DNA of 36,248 nt from Paenarthrobacter nitroguajacolicus (GTDB lineage Bacteria; Actinomycetota; Actinomycetes; Actinomycetales; Micrococcaceae). The stretch lies in assembly GCF_029952445.1 (NCBI RefSeq), contig NZ_JAQPPK010000038.1:1-36248 (forward strand), in the 5' to 3' direction. The translations under genes and the position numbers were made by a program. Shown here piece by piece: positions 16,641-24,480 of the stretch. Each line of letters starts with the position of its first letter. Positions within the stretch are counted from its first letter, which is position 1. Under the pieces are notes generated by a model. That model made no database searches, was not told where the DNA came from, and worked only from the letters and a program-made list of their open reading frames with translations.

Positions 16641-16653
16641 TCGAAATATTTCG
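16641..16653. promoter_or_regulatory. LacI-type operator 1, upstream of the sugar operon
   Basis: CGAAATATTTCG (16642-16653) is a perfect 12-bp palindrome about 80 bases upstream of the solute-binding protein start. An overlapping half-site, CGAAATTTATCG, sits at 16632-16643. It shares the consensus CGAAAWWTTTCG with the second site at 16776-16787. On the minus strand it would overlap a possible -10 (ATATTT, 17 bases from GTGACC). I infer repression of the sugar operon by the divergent LacI protein. Confidence 0.7.
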
Positions 16654-16736
16654 CCGCCATGATTTAGGTCACGGTCTAAACTAAAGCCTTCGCAGCGGTC
16701 CGTCAAGAGCCTGTGTCGCCCAGATTGAGATGACAA

Positions 16737-16765
16737 TTGCCTCGATCAAAAAAGTGACTCATACT
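16737..16765 (+). promoter_or_regulatory. Putative promoter of the lacI-type gene
   Basis: TTGCCT (16737-16742) and CATACT (16760-16765) are spaced by 17 bases, giving a predicted transcription start near 16772. The second operator begins about four bases downstream, the classical position for repression. Confidence 0.5.
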
Positions 16766-16775
16766 GAAAATGCAT

Positions 16776-16787
16776 CGAAAAATTTCG
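16776..16787. promoter_or_regulatory. LacI-type operator 2, upstream of the regulator gene
   Basis: CGAAAAATTTCG keeps the same CGAAA and TTTCG arms as operator 1, with only the two central bases breaking symmetry. It lies 13 bases before the regulator's ATG and directly after its predicted transcription start, so autoregulation is likely. The centre-to-centre distance to operator 1 is about 134 bp, compatible with a DNA loop. Confidence 0.7.
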
Positions 16788-16800
16788 AAAGTTGGGGATC

Positions 16801-17868
16801 ATGGTTCGAGAAGTGCGCCCGCCCAAGTTGACGCTGGCCGCCGTCGCCAAGGAAGTGGGCGTTTCGGCACCCACCGTGTCCAAGGTGGTCAACGGCCGGC
16901 AGGACGTGGCCGAGGAGACCCGGAACCGCGTCCTCGCCGCCTTGCAAAGGACCGGCTACAGGTCCCCATTGCAGCGGAAGAGCCCTCCCGCCCAGCAAGC
17001 CGTCGAAGTGGTCTTCGACTCCCTGAACTCCGCGTATTCCGTGGAGGTCCTCAACGGGATCATGGAGCACGCCGCGGCCTCGGACATGGAAGTGATCCTT
17101 TCGGTCACCAGCAGGCAGGCAGCCTCGCCCCTGGGTCCGGAAGAGCGTGCCCAGCGCATGCTCGATGAGGGTCGCAGCGGCATGATCGTTGTCACCTCCG
17201 CCTTTGGATCCGGGCAACTGGCGGCGTTCCAGCGCCGCCGGATTCCCGTCGTCGTTGTTGATCCGCTCAACCCGCCACCCGGTAACGTTTTCAGCGTCGG
17301 AGCAAGCAACTGGGCCGGAGGTAAGGCAGCGGCCACCCATCTGCTTGAACTCGGACACCATCGCATCGCCTACATCGGGGGACCGGCTGCTGCCGAGTGC
17401 AGCCAGGCCCGCCTGCACGGTTACATGGCCGCACTCATGGCTGCCGGAGTCCCCGTGGTGGACGAATATGTTTCAGCCGGTCCGTTCCGCTCCGCGACCG
17501 GGGTCAAAGCCATGAAGGCGCTCCTGGCCCTGGACGAGCCGCCCACAGCGGTTTTCGCCGGCAGCGACAGCATCGCCTTGGGCGTGCTGGCCGAGGCCCG
17601 CCGGCAGAACGTCCGGATCCCGGAAGACATGAGCCTGGTGGGATTCGATGGCACACCGCAGGCGGAAGAGTCCCTCCCGCCGTTGACCTCGGTATCGCAG
17701 CCCCTTCAGGAAATGGGTCGTTCGGCGTTGAGCTTCATCCTGCGCCAAAGGAACGGAGAGGAAATCGACTCCCGCCGGGTGGAACTGGCCACCCACCTGG
17801 TGGTGCGCGAGTCCACAGCCCCGCCGCGGGCGTCCGCCGCTAGGGGAGCCGCCGCCGTCGAGGGCTGA
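16801..17868 (+). CDS. LacI-family transcriptional regulator of the sugar operon
   Basis: A 355-residue repressor-type protein. The N-terminal helix-turn-helix and hinge are clear: LTLAAVAKEVGVSAPTVSKVVNGRQDV, followed by a periplasmic-binding-protein-like sugar domain with GHHRIAYIGGPA and FAGSDSIALGVLAEARRQNV. ATG 16801 is preferred over upstream TTG codons because it follows GGGGATC and starts just before the DNA-binding domain. It is divergent from the sugar transport/oxidation operon and flanked by the two CGAAAWWTTTCG sites. The inducer is presumably the imported sugar or a product. Its 3' end overlaps the convergent LMF1-family gene by 29 bases. Confidence 0.9.
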   Translation: MVREVRPPKLTLAAVAKEVGVSAPTVSKVVNGRQDVAEETRNRVLAALQRTGYRSPLQRKSPPAQQAVEVVFDSLNSAYSVEVLNGIMEHAAASDMEVILSVTSRQAASPLGPEERAQRMLDEGRSGMIVVTSAFGSGQLAAFQRRRIPVVVVDPLNPPPGNVFSVGASNWAGGKAAATHLLELGHHRIAYIGGPAAAECSQARLHGYMAALMAAGVPVVDEYVSAGPFRSATGVKAMKALLALDEPPTAVFAGSDSIALGVLAEARRQNVRIPEDMSLVGFDGTPQAEESLPPLTSVSQPLQEMGRSALSFILRQRNGEEIDSRRVELATHLVVRESTAPPRASAARGAAAVEG

Positions 17869-19300
17869 GAGATATCGGCGGGATGGCCTCGTACAGCAGC
17901 ACCCGCACCCAACGGTCGCCGGTTTCGCGGAACTCCGCACGGCTGGCGAAACGGTAAAGGTAGCTTCGCGCACGCAGCCAACGGGGGCGTTCGCCGTCGA
18001 ACGGGTCAAGGCGAAGCAGTCGCAGCGTTGGCTTGTCTGCCTCCAATAGTTTGTCCAGGAAAGCATAAAACCAGTCCTCGTGGACGGTCCGCAGCGGCAG
18101 GAACCACATCAGCCAGTCCAGCCGCAGGTGGTACGGGGCCCATTGCCGCGGGAGCCGGCGGACATCGCCGGGCTTTCCCTTGAAGCCGTACTCCAACCAG
18201 TGATCATCGGGCGCCTCCGGTTCCTCACCGAGGGTGCCTTCCACCACGATCTCAATGCGCTGTTTGGTGACGGTGCCGAACGCGCCATAGGCATTAACCA
18301 GGCGCCAGCGGTTGAAACTGGCGTTCATGAGCTGCCGACGGGAGAACAGGTTCAGCAGCGGGCGGTAGCTCAGCACCAGCAACAGCACAGTGACCACTAC
18401 GACGACGGCGAGCCACCACGCCGGGGTTTCGGCCGCTTTGTGCCACTCAAGCGGGATGAACGGAAAGACAGCGTGGGCGACGGGATCGCTCACGCCTGCG
18501 AAGGCCAGCACAATGGCTTGCCAGTTCAGCCAGGCGAAATTTCCCGATGCCACAAGCCAGAGCTGCGTGAGGATGATGATGCCCGCGGCGATGCTGGCCA
18601 GCGGCTGCGGTGCGAAAAGGAAGAACGGCACCACCAGTTGCGCGAAGTGGTTCCCCAGCACTTCAACCTTGTGCAGCGGGCGGGGGAGGAGGTGAGCCTG
18701 CCTGCTCAGCGGGCCCGGCATGGGCTGGGTCTCATGGTGGTAGTACATTGCCGTCATGTCGCGCCATTCGCGACCCCCGCGGATTTTGATCATGCCCGCC
18801 CCGAACTCAAGCCGGAACACCAGCCACAAGATCAGGATGAGGATGGTGGTCGGTGGCGGCGTTTGGTCCGAACCAAGGAAGGCCATTGTGAATCCGGCCT
18901 CGAGGAGAAGGATCTCCCAACCGAATCCGTAGAAGGTCTGGCCGACGTTGACGATCGACATGTAGAGGAACCACATCGCCAGGAAGGCCAGCATTGGCAG
19001 CCACGGAGGACCGGCTTGGGGAAGACCTGCCACCAGGAGGGCAGCCAGAACGATGCCCACCCAGCACACAGCCTTGAGCAGGGCATCGGAGTAGCGCCAC
19101 CTGAAAAGCGTCGGCCGGCCCAGTCGCCGGGCGAAATCAAGGAACGCCGGAACCGGAAGCAATCCGCGCTCGCCGAGAAGGGCAGGAAACTGGTTCAGCG
19201 TGGAGAGAAAGGCAATCAGGTACAGCGCGGCCGTGCCGCGCTGCAGAACCTGCCGCGCGAACTCGTAGTCCCGCGCGTCGAACCAGGACAGCCATTCCAC
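17840..19300 (-). CDS. Lipase maturation factor (LMF1) family membrane protein
   Basis: A 486-residue polytopic membrane protein. The N-terminal half carries several hydrophobic helices and the family-like segments YGFGWEILLLEAGF and RLEFGAGMIKIRGGREWRD; the C-terminal third is soluble, with PRQWAPYHLRLDWLMWF and DWFYAFLDKLL. In vertebrates LMF1 helps fold lipases in the ER; bacterial members are uncharacterised, so membrane-associated assistance to exported enzymes is a guess. The C-terminus is Arg-rich and its coding sequence overlaps the convergent LacI gene. No operon partner is visible. Confidence 0.8.
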   Translation of the reverse strand: MEWLSWFDARDYEFARQVLQRGTAALYLIAFLSTLNQFPALLGERGLLPVPAFLDFARRLGRPTLFRWRYSDALLKAVCWVGIVLAALLVAGLPQAGPPWLPMLAFLAMWFLYMSIVNVGQTFYGFGWEILLLEAGFTMAFLGSDQTPPPTTILILILWLVFRLEFGAGMIKIRGGREWRDMTAMYYHHETQPMPGPLSRQAHLLPRPLHKVEVLGNHFAQLVVPFFLFAPQPLASIAAGIIILTQLWLVASGNFAWLNWQAIVLAFAGVSDPVAHAVFPFIPLEWHKAAETPAWWLAVVVVVTVLLLVLSYRPLLNLFSRRQLMNASFNRWRLVNAYGAFGTVTKQRIEIVVEGTLGEEPEAPDDHWLEYGFKGKPGDVRRLPRQWAPYHLRLDWLMWFLPLRTVHEDWFYAFLDKLLEADKPTLRLLRLDPFDGERPRWLRARSYLYRFASRAEFRETGDRWVRVLLYEAIPPISLSPRRRRLP

Positions 19301-19384
19301 AATTCCACGGTACGCAGGGGAGCCTGACGGTCAAGCGGTAGCCGTGAGGCGCCCAGATCGTTCGCGGCCCTCCGTGCAGGCTGG

Positions 19385-19396
19385 GATACTTAATCC
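19385..19396 (+). promoter_or_regulatory. Leaderless-type -10 element of dxr
   Basis: GATACT (19385-19390) is followed by exactly six bases and then the dxr ATG, placing the predicted transcription start at or next to the A of the start codon. No Shine-Dalgarno sequence precedes the ATG. Leaderless mRNAs are common in actinobacteria. The -35 (TTCGCG, 18-base spacer) is weak. Confidence 0.5.
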
Positions 19397-20584
19397 ATGC
19401 AGCCGCGCAAGATCGTCATCCTCGGGTCCACTGGTTCCATCGGCACGCAGGCGATCGACGTCGTCGACGCCGCCCCGCACCGGTTCGAAGTGGTGGCGCT
19501 CAGTGCCGGCGGCGGGAACCTGGAACTGATCGCGCAGCAGGCTGTGCATACCCGCGCCCAGGCAGTGGGCATCGCACAGGGCGATCCTGGCGTGCTCCGG
19601 CGCCTGATCGAGGCCTCCGCCGCCGAGGCCGGCGTGAAGAACTTCGCCCCCGAAATCTTTGCCGGTCCCGATGCCTCCACAAAGATCGCTGCCATCGAAT
19701 GCGACGTCGTCCTGAACGGAATCACCGGTTCAATCGGATTGGCGCCCACCCTTGCCGCGCTCGGTACCGGAGCCACGCTGGCTCTGGCGAACAAGGAATC
19801 CCTGATCGTTGGCGGTGCCCTGGTCAAAGCGGCAGCCCGCCCCGGGCAAATCGTTCCAGTGGACTCGGAACACTCCGCCATCGCCCAGTGCCTGCGGTCC
19901 GGGACCGAACAGGAAGTGGAGAAGCTGATCCTGACCGCTTCAGGCGGCCCTTTCCGTGGGCGTACCCGCGACCAGCTTCACCACGTCACTCCGCAGGAAG
20001 CGTTGGCCCACCCCACCTGGGACATGGGGCTCATGGTCACCACCAACTCGGCCAGCCTGGTCAACAAGGGCCTGGAAGTAATCGAAGCACATTTGCTGTT
20101 CGACGTACCCCTGGACAGGATCGACGTGGTGGTCCACCCCCAATCCGTAGTCCACTCGATGGTCCAGTTCGTGGACGGATCCATCATCGCCCAGGCTTCG
20201 CCGCCGGATATGCGGCTTCCCATCGCCCTTGGATTGGGGTGGCCTGACCGGGTTCCCCGCGCTGCCCAGGCATGTGATTGGACCAAGGCCACCAGCTGGA
20301 CCTTCGAGCCGCTGGACGCTGTGGCCTTCCCCGCGGTCGAACTCGCCAAGGATGCGGCCAAGCAGGGAAGCACTTTCCCGGCAGTGTTCAATGCAGCCAA
20401 CGAGGAAGCCGTCGTAGCTTTCCACGCTGGCCGGATCCGGTTCACGGACATCGTGGACACTGTCGAAACCGTCCTCAGCGAACATTCAGGCTCCTCCGAG
20501 CTAACGGTGGAGTCCGTGCTGGATGCTGAGAAATGGGCACGAGCCCGAACCCACGATCGTTTAGCTTCACGCAGCGCCCTGTAG
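19397..20584 (+). CDS. dxr: 1-deoxy-D-xylulose 5-phosphate reductoisomerase
   Basis: A 395-residue cytosolic enzyme that converts DXP to MEP with NADPH, the committed step of the MEP isoprenoid pathway. The NADPH-binding loop GSTGSIG is at residues 10-16. The metal- and substrate-binding segments PVDSEHSAI, SASGGPF-type ASGGPF, VHPQSVVHSMVQFVDGS and NAANEEAV are all present, and the length is normal. It is followed by the site-2 protease gene after 33 bases and by ispG further on, an order conserved in actinobacteria. A leaderless promoter is likely. Confidence 0.97.
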   Translation: MQPRKIVILGSTGSIGTQAIDVVDAAPHRFEVVALSAGGGNLELIAQQAVHTRAQAVGIAQGDPGVLRRLIEASAAEAGVKNFAPEIFAGPDASTKIAAIECDVVLNGITGSIGLAPTLAALGTGATLALANKESLIVGGALVKAAARPGQIVPVDSEHSAIAQCLRSGTEQEVEKLILTASGGPFRGRTRDQLHHVTPQEALAHPTWDMGLMVTTNSASLVNKGLEVIEAHLLFDVPLDRIDVVVHPQSVVHSMVQFVDGSIIAQASPPDMRLPIALGLGWPDRVPRAAQACDWTKATSWTFEPLDAVAFPAVELAKDAAKQGSTFPAVFNAANEEAVVAFHAGRIRFTDIVDTVETVLSEHSGSSELTVESVLDAEKWARARTHDRLASRSAL

Positions 20585-20617
20585 CCCAAACACCTTTACG
20601 GAAGCAGTCCCACCGGC

Positions 20618-21949
20618 ATGAGTCCCGTCCTTCTCTTCATTCTTGGAGTAGTTTTCGTCGCGATCGGCGTTGCTGTCTCCATCGCGCTGCACGAGGTAGG
20701 CCACCTCGTACCGGCGAAACTCTTCAAGGTGCGCGTCACCAAGTACATGATCGGCTTCGGGCCCACGCTCTGGTCCAAGAAGAAGGGCGAAACGGAGTAC
20801 GGCTTCAAGGCCCTGCCCCTGGGCGGCTATGTCTCCATGATCGGGATGTACCCGCCCAACAAGGAAGACGGCGGAGTTCGCCCCTCAAGCACCGGCATGT
20901 TCCAGACGCTCGCCACCGAAGCGCGGTCGGTTGCCCATGAAGAAGTGGGTCCCGGAGATGAGGGCCGGGTCTTCTACAAGCTTCCCGTGTGGAAGAAAAT
21001 CATCATCATGCTCGGTGGACCGGCCATGAACATGGTGATTGGCTTGGTCCTGCTGGCCGTGCTGCTCATGGGATTCGGCGTGGCCAAGGCAACAACCACC
21101 ATCTCCGATGTCTCCAAATGCCAGGTCGCGGCAGGCGAAACCGTCGACCCCGATTCGGCCGACTGCAAGCTCACTCCAGCCGCGGCGGCGGGGCTCCAGC
21201 CAAATGACACTGTCACCTCCTTTGACGGCAAGCCGGTCACCGACTGGGATGAACTGACCAGCTGGATCAGGTCCTCCGCGGGCAAGGAAGTGCCCATCAC
21301 AGTGCAACGGAACGGTTCCCCTGTTGAGACCACCGTGACACCTGTGCTGTCCTCACGTCCGGTGGTGGGGGCAGACGGACGGCAGGAACAGGATGCCAAC
21401 GGCGTGCTCAAGTACCAGGAGGTCGGCTTCCTCGGTATCGGCGCCCAAAGCGCCTTGGTTCCCCAACCGGCGTCGGCCGTCCTGCCGATGGCGGGCGAGA
21501 ACATCAAACAAATTTCCGGTGTGATCTTCAACCTGCCCGCCAGGGTGGTGGGGGTCGCGAAGGCTGCCTTCAGCGAAGAGCCCCGGGATCCCAACGGCCC
21601 CATCAGCGTAGTGGGCGTTGGGCGGGTGGCCGGTGAAGTAGCGGCCATGGAACAGGTTCCCCTCCAAGCACGGATCGGCACCTTGATTGGACTGCTGGCG
21701 GGACTGAACTTCGCATTGGCCATCTTTAACCTCATCCCCCTCCTGCCGCTCGACGGCGGCCATGTGGCCGGCGCCCTTTATGAAGGAGCACGACGCCGGT
21801 TGGCCAAGTTGCGCGGCAAGCCGGACCCGGGCGCGTTCGACATCGCGAAACTGCTGCCGGTGACCTATGTGGTGGCCGCGCTGCTGCTGGGCATGAGCGT
21901 CCTGCTGATCTACGCAGACATCGTCAAGCCCGTGAACATCTTCGGCTAA
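20618..21949 (+). CDS. RseP/Rip1-type site-2 intramembrane zinc metalloprotease
   Basis: A 443-residue membrane protease of the M50 family that cuts anti-sigma factors or other single-pass proteins within the membrane. The zinc-binding HEVGH is at residues 25-29 in the first helix; the third ligand aspartate is in LPLDGGH (Asp379). A PDZ region lies between, with AGLQPNDTVTSFDGKPVTDW. It corresponds to mycobacterial Rip1 (Rv2869c), which also lies between dxr and ispG. The PDZ section holds two cysteines (CQVAAGE and DCKLT) that may form a disulfide. Substrates are unknown here. Confidence 0.95.
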   Translation: MSPVLLFILGVVFVAIGVAVSIALHEVGHLVPAKLFKVRVTKYMIGFGPTLWSKKKGETEYGFKALPLGGYVSMIGMYPPNKEDGGVRPSSTGMFQTLATEARSVAHEEVGPGDEGRVFYKLPVWKKIIIMLGGPAMNMVIGLVLLAVLLMGFGVAKATTTISDVSKCQVAAGETVDPDSADCKLTPAAAAGLQPNDTVTSFDGKPVTDWDELTSWIRSSAGKEVPITVQRNGSPVETTVTPVLSSRPVVGADGRQEQDANGVLKYQEVGFLGIGAQSALVPQPASAVLPMAGENIKQISGVIFNLPARVVGVAKAAFSEEPRDPNGPISVVGVGRVAGEVAAMEQVPLQARIGTLIGLLAGLNFALAIFNLIPLLPLDGGHVAGALYEGARRRLAKLRGKPDPGAFDIAKLLPVTYVVAALLLGMSVLLIYADIVKPVNIFG

Positions 21950-21980
21950 GCCATGAACATTTCAGGTTGGGCAGGGGAGA

Positions 21981-21992
21981 TAGGCTAGCTCC
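21981..21992 (+). promoter_or_regulatory. Leaderless-type -10 element of the YciI-like gene
   Basis: TAGGCT (21981-21986) is followed by exactly six bases and then the ATG at 21993, the same geometry as at dxr. GGGGAG further upstream is too far away to act as a Shine-Dalgarno. A leaderless transcript starting at the ATG is inferred; no convincing -35 was seen. Confidence 0.45.
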
Positions 21993-22286
21993 ATGACTGT
22001 TTTCGCTGTTGAGTACGTATACGTCGCCGATTCCGACGCCCTCCGCGACGAAGCCCGCCCAGCACACCGTGCCTGGCTCGCCGAATTGGCTGAGGACGAC
22101 AAGCTGCTCGCAAGCGGCCCGTACGGCGACGGTGCAGGCGCTTTGCTGATCTTCAAGGCTGCCGAAGAGGCCGAACTCAATAACCTCCTCAAGCAGGACC
22201 CCTTCGCGGAAGCCGGAGTCATCGCCGGTATCCGCACCACCGAATGGGCGCCCATCATCGGCGTCCTGGCAGCCCACGCTTCCTAG
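21993..22286 (+). CDS. YciI-like family protein
   Basis: A 97-residue protein of the dimeric ferredoxin-like YciI family. It begins with FAVEYVYVADSDALRDEARPAHRAWLAELAEDDKLLASGP, containing the family's histidine (RPAHRAWL) and the following LLASGPYGDGAGALLIF strand-turn. KQDPFAEAGVI is typical of the C-terminal half. The biochemical role is unclear; some relatives are dehalogenase-like or catabolic accessory enzymes. It sits between the site-2 protease and ispG, genes that are adjacent in mycobacteria, so it looks like an insertion into that conserved order and may have its own promoter. Confidence 0.85.
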   Translation: MTVFAVEYVYVADSDALRDEARPAHRAWLAELAEDDKLLASGPYGDGAGALLIFKAAEEAELNNLLKQDPFAEAGVIAGIRTTEWAPIIGVLAAHAS

Positions 22287-22334
22287 CCCCGGCGCCCTCC
22301 ACCACAACGATCCACCCCAACCCAAGGAGTCCAC

Positions 22335-23501
22335 GTGACCTCGGTCAGCCTGGGAATGCCAGCAGCCCCACCCCCCGTCCTTGCCCCGCGCCGCAAGACG
22401 CGACAAATCAAGGTTGGTTCCGTTGGCGTTGGCTCTGACTCGCCCATCAGCGTTCAGTCCATGACCACTACGCCCACCACGGACATCAACGCCACCCTCC
22501 AGCAGATTGCTGAACTCACGGCGTCGGGTTGCGACATCGTGCGCGTGGCCTGCCCGTCCGCCGATGATGCCGAAGCGCTGCCCATCATCGCCCGGAAGTC
22601 CCAGATCCCCGTGATCGCGGACATCCACTTCCAGCCCAAGTACGTCTTCGCCGCCATCGAGGCAGGCTGCGCCGCAGTACGCGTGAACCCCGGCAACATC
22701 CGTAAATTCGATGACCAAGTCAAGGAAATCGCGGCTGCGGCTCGGGATCACGGCACGTCCATCCGTATTGGCGTCAATGCCGGCTCGCTGGAGCCGGGCA
22801 TCCTGAAGAAGTACGGCAAGGCCACACCGGAAGCCCTGGTTGAGTCCGCTGTTTGGGAGGCCTCCTTGTTCGAAGAGCACGGCTTCCACGACTTCAAGAT
22901 CTCCGTCAAGCACAACGACCCCGTGATCATGGTGGCCGCCTACGAGATGCTTGCAGAGAAGGGCGACTGGCCCCTCCACCTCGGTGTCACCGAGGCCGGA
23001 CCGGCCTTCCAGGGCACCATCAAGTCGGCCACGGCCTTCGGTGCGCTCCTTTCCCGAGGCATCGGCGACACCATCAGGGTTTCCCTCTCCGCCCCGCCGG
23101 TGGAGGAAATCAAGGTGGGCAACCAGATCCTGCAGTCCCTGAACCTCCGCCCGCGCAAGCTGGAGATCGTTTCCTGCCCCTCCTGTGGCCGCGCCCAGGT
23201 GGATGTCTATACCCTCGCCGAGCAGGTAACCGCAGGCCTGGAAGGCATGGAGATTCCGTTGCGCGTTGCCGTGATGGGCTGCGTCGTGAACGGACCCGGC
23301 GAAGCCCGCGAAGCGGACCTCGGTGTGGCCTCCGGAAATGGCAAGGGACAGATTTTCGTGAAGGGCGAAGTCATTAAGACTGTGCCGGAGAGCGAAATTG
23401 TTGAGACACTGATCGAAGAGGCCATGCGTATCGCTGAAGAGATGGGGGAGGCCGATGGCGAAGATGCTGTCAAGGGTAGCCCCGTGGTTAGCGTCTCGTA
23501 A
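22335..23501 (+). CDS. ispG: 4-hydroxy-3-methylbut-2-enyl-diphosphate synthase
   Basis: A 388-residue iron-sulfur enzyme that converts MEcPP to HMBPP in the MEP pathway. The [4Fe-4S] cysteines are visible as Cys281 and Cys284 (SCPSCGR) and Cys316 (GCVVNGPGEA). The N-terminal TIM barrel includes PISVQSMTTTPTTD and RVNPGNIRKFD. GTG at 22335 follows AAGGAG six bases upstream. With dxr it gives two MEP steps in this block. The gene's last 47 bases overlap the next reading frame. Confidence 0.97.
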   Translation: MTSVSLGMPAAPPPVLAPRRKTRQIKVGSVGVGSDSPISVQSMTTTPTTDINATLQQIAELTASGCDIVRVACPSADDAEALPIIARKSQIPVIADIHFQPKYVFAAIEAGCAAVRVNPGNIRKFDDQVKEIAAAARDHGTSIRIGVNAGSLEPGILKKYGKATPEALVESAVWEASLFEEHGFHDFKISVKHNDPVIMVAAYEMLAEKGDWPLHLGVTEAGPAFQGTIKSATAFGALLSRGIGDTIRVSLSAPPVEEIKVGNQILQSLNLRPRKLEIVSCPSCGRAQVDVYTLAEQVTAGLEGMEIPLRVAVMGCVVNGPGEAREADLGVASGNGKGQIFVKGEVIKTVPESEIVETLIEEAMRIAEEMGEADGEDAVKGSPVVSVS

Positions 23502-24342
23502 CGAGAACGGCTTGGGGGTCAGGGTGCTCGGCGGTGCCGACACCCTGGCCCTTCGCGCGCTCGCAAACGAAGACGCCGTAGCAAACGTCTTCATCCTTGC
23601 CCACCTGGAGAGCACCGGAACAGCGGCACCCACCAGCGGTGGCGCAAGCGTGTTCGGAGTTTTCGACGGCGACACCCTCCTGGGTGCCTGCTGGGCCGGC
23701 GCCAACCTGGTTCCTGTCCAGCTGGAACCCGGACTGGCCGGCTATGTGGCCAACGCCGCCCACCAGACCGGACGTCGATACGCTTCCATTTTCGGACCAG
23801 CTGAAACAGTGCTGGCGCTCTATTCCCGTTTCGAGCAGCTGGGCCACCTCGCCCACGAGGTCCGGGCTGACCAACCCCTTCTCTCCATCTCCGGCGGCCC
23901 GGCCATCGGTGCCAACCCCGACCTCTCGTTCGGCTCGATGGCAGATTTTGACCGTATCCTCCCCGCCTGTGCCGCCATGTTCGAGGAAGAAGTGGGCTAC
24001 TCTCCCTTCCTGGGCGGCCAGGAGTTCTACAGCAAAAGGGTGGCCGGACTCATCCGGCAAGGGCACTCCCTGGTTCACATTGATGCCCAAGGGACCGTCA
24101 TCTTCAAAGCCGAACTGGGGGCCGTCACCCGGGACGTTACCCAGGTGCAGGGCGTGTGGATGAATCCGGAACTGCGCGGCCGCGGCCAGAGCGCCGGTTA
24201 CATGGCCGCCGTCGTTAATCTCTCAAGGACGTTTGCCCCGGTGACGAGCCTGTACGTCAATGACTACAACACCAAAGCCCGAGCCACATATGAGCGCGTC
24301 GGTTTTGAACAGGTGGGCACGTTCGCAACCGTCCTGTTTTAG
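23455..24342 (+). CDS. GNAT-family N-acetyltransferase (Rv2867c-like position)
   Basis: Up to 295 residues. The C-terminal half has a GNAT acetyl-CoA loop, GVWMNPELRGRGQSAGYMAAVV, and a final strand region LYVNDYNTKARATYERVGFE; the N-terminal half is an actinobacterial domain often paired with GNAT. Mycobacteria have a GNAT gene at the same place after ispG. The start is uncertain: ATG 23455 has GGAGG very close, and ATG 23464 has it further off. Both overlap ispG, by 47 or 38 bases, indicating coupling. The substrate is unknown. Confidence 0.85.
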   Translation: MAKMLSRVAPWLASRNENGLGVRVLGGADTLALRALANEDAVANVFILAHLESTGTAAPTSGGASVFGVFDGDTLLGACWAGANLVPVQLEPGLAGYVANAAHQTGRRYASIFGPAETVLALYSRFEQLGHLAHEVRADQPLLSISGGPAIGANPDLSFGSMADFDRILPACAAMFEEEVGYSPFLGGQEFYSKRVAGLIRQGHSLVHIDAQGTVIFKAELGAVTRDVTQVQGVWMNPELRGRGQSAGYMAAVVNLSRTFAPVTSLYVNDYNTKARATYERVGFEQVGTFATVLF

Positions 24343-24410
24343 GCACGTCTGTTTTTAGGTGCAGCCGTTTTAGGCTGGCCGTTTTTAATGCTTCCCGTTT
24401 TTAGTGCTGC
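24334..24410 (+). repeat. Degenerate 14-16 bp tandem repeat with T-runs after the GNAT gene
   Basis: The core GTTTTTAG(G)TGC, with variants, recurs at 24336, 24351, 24367, 24381 and 24397, five times at 14-16 base spacing. The first copy contains the GNAT stop codon. CAGCC and GGCTG (24363-24377) can pair around GTTTTA and are followed by GCCGTTTTT, which resembles an intrinsic terminator. The rest of the gap to 24480 holds a possible promoter for the lipoprotein, with TAGTCT at 24424-24429. Confidence 0.6.
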
Positions 24411-24480
24411 CGCCTGGTACTTGTAGTCTTATCCCGGTTGGCGCATGCCACCACATCACTCAAACTTCCTTGGGGAACAA

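Noticed and set aside
18080..19327. 415-codon plus-strand open frame antisense to the LMF1-family gene
   Set aside because: Composition typical of an antisense shadow; the minus strand has coherent membrane helices.
21924..23705. 593-codon minus-strand open frame across ispG and neighbours
   Set aside because: Antisense to ispG, YciI and GNAT, which all have strong motifs; no recognisable domain in the long frame.
24334..24410. CRISPR-like short repeats
   Set aside because: Units are only 14-16 bp, degenerate, T-rich and without unique spacers; no cas genes.
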